DNA from: an uncultured Clostridia bacterium
Lineage (GTDB): Bacteria; Bacillota; Clostridia; Oscillospirales; Ruminococcaceae
Assembly (NCBI GenBank): GCA_945933905.1
Contig: CAMEQX010000056.1
Coordinates: 1 to 7,755, forward strand
Direction of reading: 5' to 3'
DNA length: 7,755 bases
The notes under the pieces: generated by a model
The model's database searches: none
Told to the model about the DNA's origin: nothing
The model's input: the letters and a program-made list of their open reading frames with translations, nothing else
Shown here: in pieces, positions 6,461-7,755 of the stretch
Layout: the number at the start of each line of letters is the position of its first letter
How positions within the stretch are numbered: the stretch's first letter is position 1
Made by a program: the position numbers and the translations under genes

Positions 6461-6469
6461 ACCCGCCTT
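6461..6469 (-). promoter_or_regulatory. Shine-Dalgarno-like site of lanM
   Basis: On the minus strand AAGGCGGGT (one mismatch to AGGAGG) with 9-base spacing favours the ATG at 6453 over that at 6504. The same 9-base spacing is used by the three precursor genes. Confidence 0.55.
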
Positions 6470-6504
6470 TTTTCTTTCAAATCAAGCAAAATGTCGGAAA
6501 GCAT

Positions 6505-6757
6505 TTCATATTTTGTTTCATTGATTTATACGATGAAAAAAGGATAAGGGATAATATTATTTAAAAATTTTTCAAATTTGCCATTTAATGATTTTTTGCG
6601 GTCGGTGCAGTGCTCATTTAAAACGCAAAATATTGTTCCGAAAGGCTTGATATTATTCCGACAAACATAGATATGCAGCTTGTATCGGAATAAGCGTTTA
6701 TTGCCGGCTTAGTTGTGAAGAGTCCGCAAAACGTTCGTTTTTCGTACAAATGGAAAT
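6505..6757. other. Non-coding region upstream of lanM
   Basis: No convincing gene lies here. The part next to lanM (6530-6600) is very AT-rich, with TAATATTAT and a run of A/T on the minus strand that resembles an UP-element/-10 region, but I found no good -35 at correct spacing and do not name a promoter. An inverted repeat TTATTCCGA (6653-6661) / TCGGAATAA (6685-6693) with a 23-base gap and another TTCCGAA at 6636-6642 could be operator half-sites for control of the lanthipeptide operon. Confidence 0.4.
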
Positions 6758-6784
6758 CCCCCGAAATCTGCGTGATTTCGGGGG
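6758..6784 (+). terminator. GC-rich hairpin, terminator-like
   Basis: CCCCCGAAATC (6758-6768) pairs exactly with GATTTCGGGGG (6774-6784) around the loop TGCGT. The + strand continues TAATTTTG, a short T-rich tail, so it reads best as an intrinsic terminator on +. No + gene lies just upstream. On the minus strand it would sit in the leader of a long lanM transcript, but the tail there (ATTTCCATTTG) is weaker. Confidence 0.55.
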
Positions 6785-6926
6785 TAATTTTGTTCGGAAA
6801 GGCGTTCGGAAATCTATGTTCGGGAAAGGGGCGTTTGGTGGATATTTGTGCATCTTTTCTTTACGAACAGTTCAGATTTTTCACATGGCTATTTAGTTCT
6901 TTATTGTAACATATTGAGTTCCATTT
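6785..6926. other. Non-coding stretch between hairpin and IS end
   Basis: There is no supported gene. Three spaced copies of TTCGGAAA or TTCGGGAAA start at 6793, 6805 and 6819 as short direct repeats. The rest (6840-6926) is AT-rich and featureless to my eye. A 64-codon + frame at 6715-6909 crosses the hairpin, lacks a ribosome binding site and looks accidental. Confidence 0.4.
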
Positions 6927-6935
6927 GTCAATATA

Positions 6936-7055
6936 CAACTTCAGCGACGAAGGTGTTCATTTTGCGCGACGGCGCTGTTCAACCTCGGCTGCCGAGGGCG
7001 TTCAACTGGAACTGAATACATCGCCTCAAAATGAACACCTCGGCCGCTGAAGTTG
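6936..7055. repeat. Imperfect 29-bp inverted repeat in the IS end
   Basis: The arms 6936-6964 and 7027-7055 are inverse complements for 11 outer bases (CAACTTCAGCG) and 13 inner bases (GGTGTTCATTTTG), with a variable 5-base block between. Within the loop CCTCGGC/GCCGAGG makes a small hairpin near 6983-6997. A second pairing joins 6945-6958 (CGACGAAGGTGTTC) exactly to 7077-7090. In all, about six degenerate GACGAAGGTGTTCAACT-like units can be read, three on each strand. Confidence 0.75.
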
Positions 7056-7096
7056 AACAGTTGCGTCGGCGAGAACGAACACCTTCGTCGGCATAG

Positions 7097-7125
7097 TTGA
7101 ACAGTTGAGAGAATCGCGGTAAAAT
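7097..7125 (+). promoter_or_regulatory. Likely istA promoter
   Basis: TTGAAC (7097-7102), a 17-base spacer and TAAAAT (7120-7125; 5 of 6 to TATAAT) lie 45 bases before the istA start. An alternative is TTGAGA (7105-7110) with TATTAC (7128-7133), also 17 bases apart. Both overlap the last TTGAAC-bearing repeat unit, so a transposase bound there could repress its own gene. Confidence 0.55.
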
Positions 7126-7132
7126 GGTATTA

Positions 7133-7146
7133 CACGCGAAAGCGTG
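7133..7146 (+). other. Small GNRA-tetraloop hairpin in the istA leader
   Basis: CACGC pairs with GCGTG around GAAA, just before the AAAGGAGGT site at 7154-7162. It may tune istA translation or protect against read-in translation, as inferred from position only. Confidence 0.45.
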
Positions 7147-7169
7147 AATACTGAAAGGAGGTCATGTTT

Positions 7170-7755
7170 ATGACCAATTACCGTGAGATACTGAGGCTTA
7201 ACAGCCTCGGACTCAACAAGACGCAGATTGCCGAGGTGTGCGGCTGTTCAAGGACAACCGTAATCAAGGTGCTGGAGCTTGCTCGAACAAATCGATTGAG
7301 CTACACGCTGCCCGAGGGGATGTCTGACAAGCAGCTTGCTGAAGCGCTGTTTCCCGCGAGTGCAGAAAAACCGGAGTACAAGATGCCGGACTATGAGTAT
7401 GTGGCGCGCGAAATGCAAAAGAGCGGCGTTACGCTGAATCTGCTGTGGCTGAGTACTGTGAGCAGTGCAGCAATAATGGTGAAACACCTTACCAGCTGAC
7501 GCAGTTTAAAAAGTATTACCGTGACTACACGCTGAAAAACAGCGCAACAATGCACTTGAACCACAAACCTGCCGAGATTATGCAGGTAGATTGGGCAGGC
7601 GACACGGCTGCTGTCATCGACACTGACACAGGCGATGGAATTCCCGTGTATGTGTTCGTGGCAACGCTTCCGTACAGCGGATATTCATACGTTGAAGGTT
7701 TTTTCTCGATGAATCAGGAGTGCTGGACGGCTGCACATGTGAATGCCTTTCGCTA
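7170..7755 (+). pseudogene. istA: IS21-family transposase IstA, frameshifted and 3' partial
   Basis: The product begins MTNYREILRLNSLGLNKTQI with an N-terminal helix-turn-helix (about residues 15-36) as in IstA proteins, which bind the IS ends and cut with a DDE/RNase H-type core. The ATG at 7170 is preferred to that at 7164 because AAAGGAGGT ends 7-8 bases before it. Near 7449-7452 the frame changes: frame one reads LLWLSTVSS and stops at 7499, whereas the homologous continuation LLWL-EYCEQCSNNGETPYQL runs in the -1 frame from 7451 to the edge. One missing G (CTGGAG to CTGAG) explains it. The second frame carries MQVDWAGD (D at 7589-7591), the probable first catalytic Asp. The later Asp and Glu lie outside the window. 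The break site has no slippery heptamer, so a mutation or sequencing error is likelier than programmed frameshifting. Confidence 0.85.

Larger units (their letters stand above)
6927..7755 (+). mobile_element. IS21-family insertion sequence, left part (right edge outside window)
   Basis: An istA-like transposase gene is preceded by ~200 bases of dense inverted and direct repeats, the arrangement of IS21 ends with several transposase binding sites. The exact left terminus cannot be fixed without the right end. A TGT at 6927 fits the common IS21 start but is only a guess. The istB helper ATPase expected after istA lies outside the window. The istA frame is broken, so this copy is probably not autonomous. 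Confidence 0.7.

Noticed and set aside
6536..6600. Named promoter for lanM in the AT-rich stretch
   Set aside because: Several -10-like strings occur, but none has a convincing -35 at 16-18 bases, so no site is claimed.
6715..6909. 64-codon plus-strand frame between lanM and the IS element
   Set aside because: It runs through the terminator-like hairpin, starts without Shine-Dalgarno and shows no leader or GG motif.
7446..7500. Programmed -1 frameshift in istA
   Set aside because: No slippery heptamer or downstream stimulatory structure is visible at the shift; a one-base deletion is simpler.

Overview
The window looks like a chromosomal segment of a gut or rumen Bacillota, most like Ruminococcus or a relative. 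This rests on moderate GC with AT-rich spacers, strong GGAGG ribosome binding sites, Nif11-type RiPP leaders and an IS21-like element; it is inference from style, not a database match.

Layout. Positions 2-388 (+) hold the 3' part of an RsbW/SpoIIAB-like anti-sigma ATPase. Positions 464-1600 (+) encode an unrecognised polytopic membrane protein. A GNAT-fold acetyltransferase at 1607-2440 (-) converges on it with a 6-base gap. Positions 2441-2602 are a short spacer with a perfect 18-bp hairpin and a likely promoter for the GNAT gene. Positions 2603-6453 (-) are the core of the window: a class II lanthipeptide locus read right to left, with lanM (3697-6453) followed by three precursor genes (3383-3673, 2942-3313, 2603-2884). 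Positions 6505-6930 are non-coding and hold a GC-rich hairpin and several TTCCGAA/TTCGGAA-type motifs. From about 6927 to the right edge lies the left end of an IS21-family element: a block of inverted and direct repeats, a promoter, and a frameshifted istA cut by the window edge.

How the genes work together. LanM has a kinase-like dehydratase half and a LanC-like cyclase half. Its apparent zinc ligands are three cysteines (a YCSG cysteine plus a CCG pair), as in ProcM-type enzymes known for relaxed substrate use. The three precursors share a 70-residue Nif11-type leader with no indels, ending in Gly-Gly. Right after the GGK codons their cores become unrelated in length and sequence: 26 residues with 3 Cys, 53 residues with 4 Cys, and 23 residues with no Cys. 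This is a small ProcA-like 'one enzyme, many cores' system. No transporter/peptidase (LanT), regulator or immunity gene is visible, so these must lie elsewhere or be missing. The mobile element sits directly upstream of lanM and may have shaped or cut the locus.
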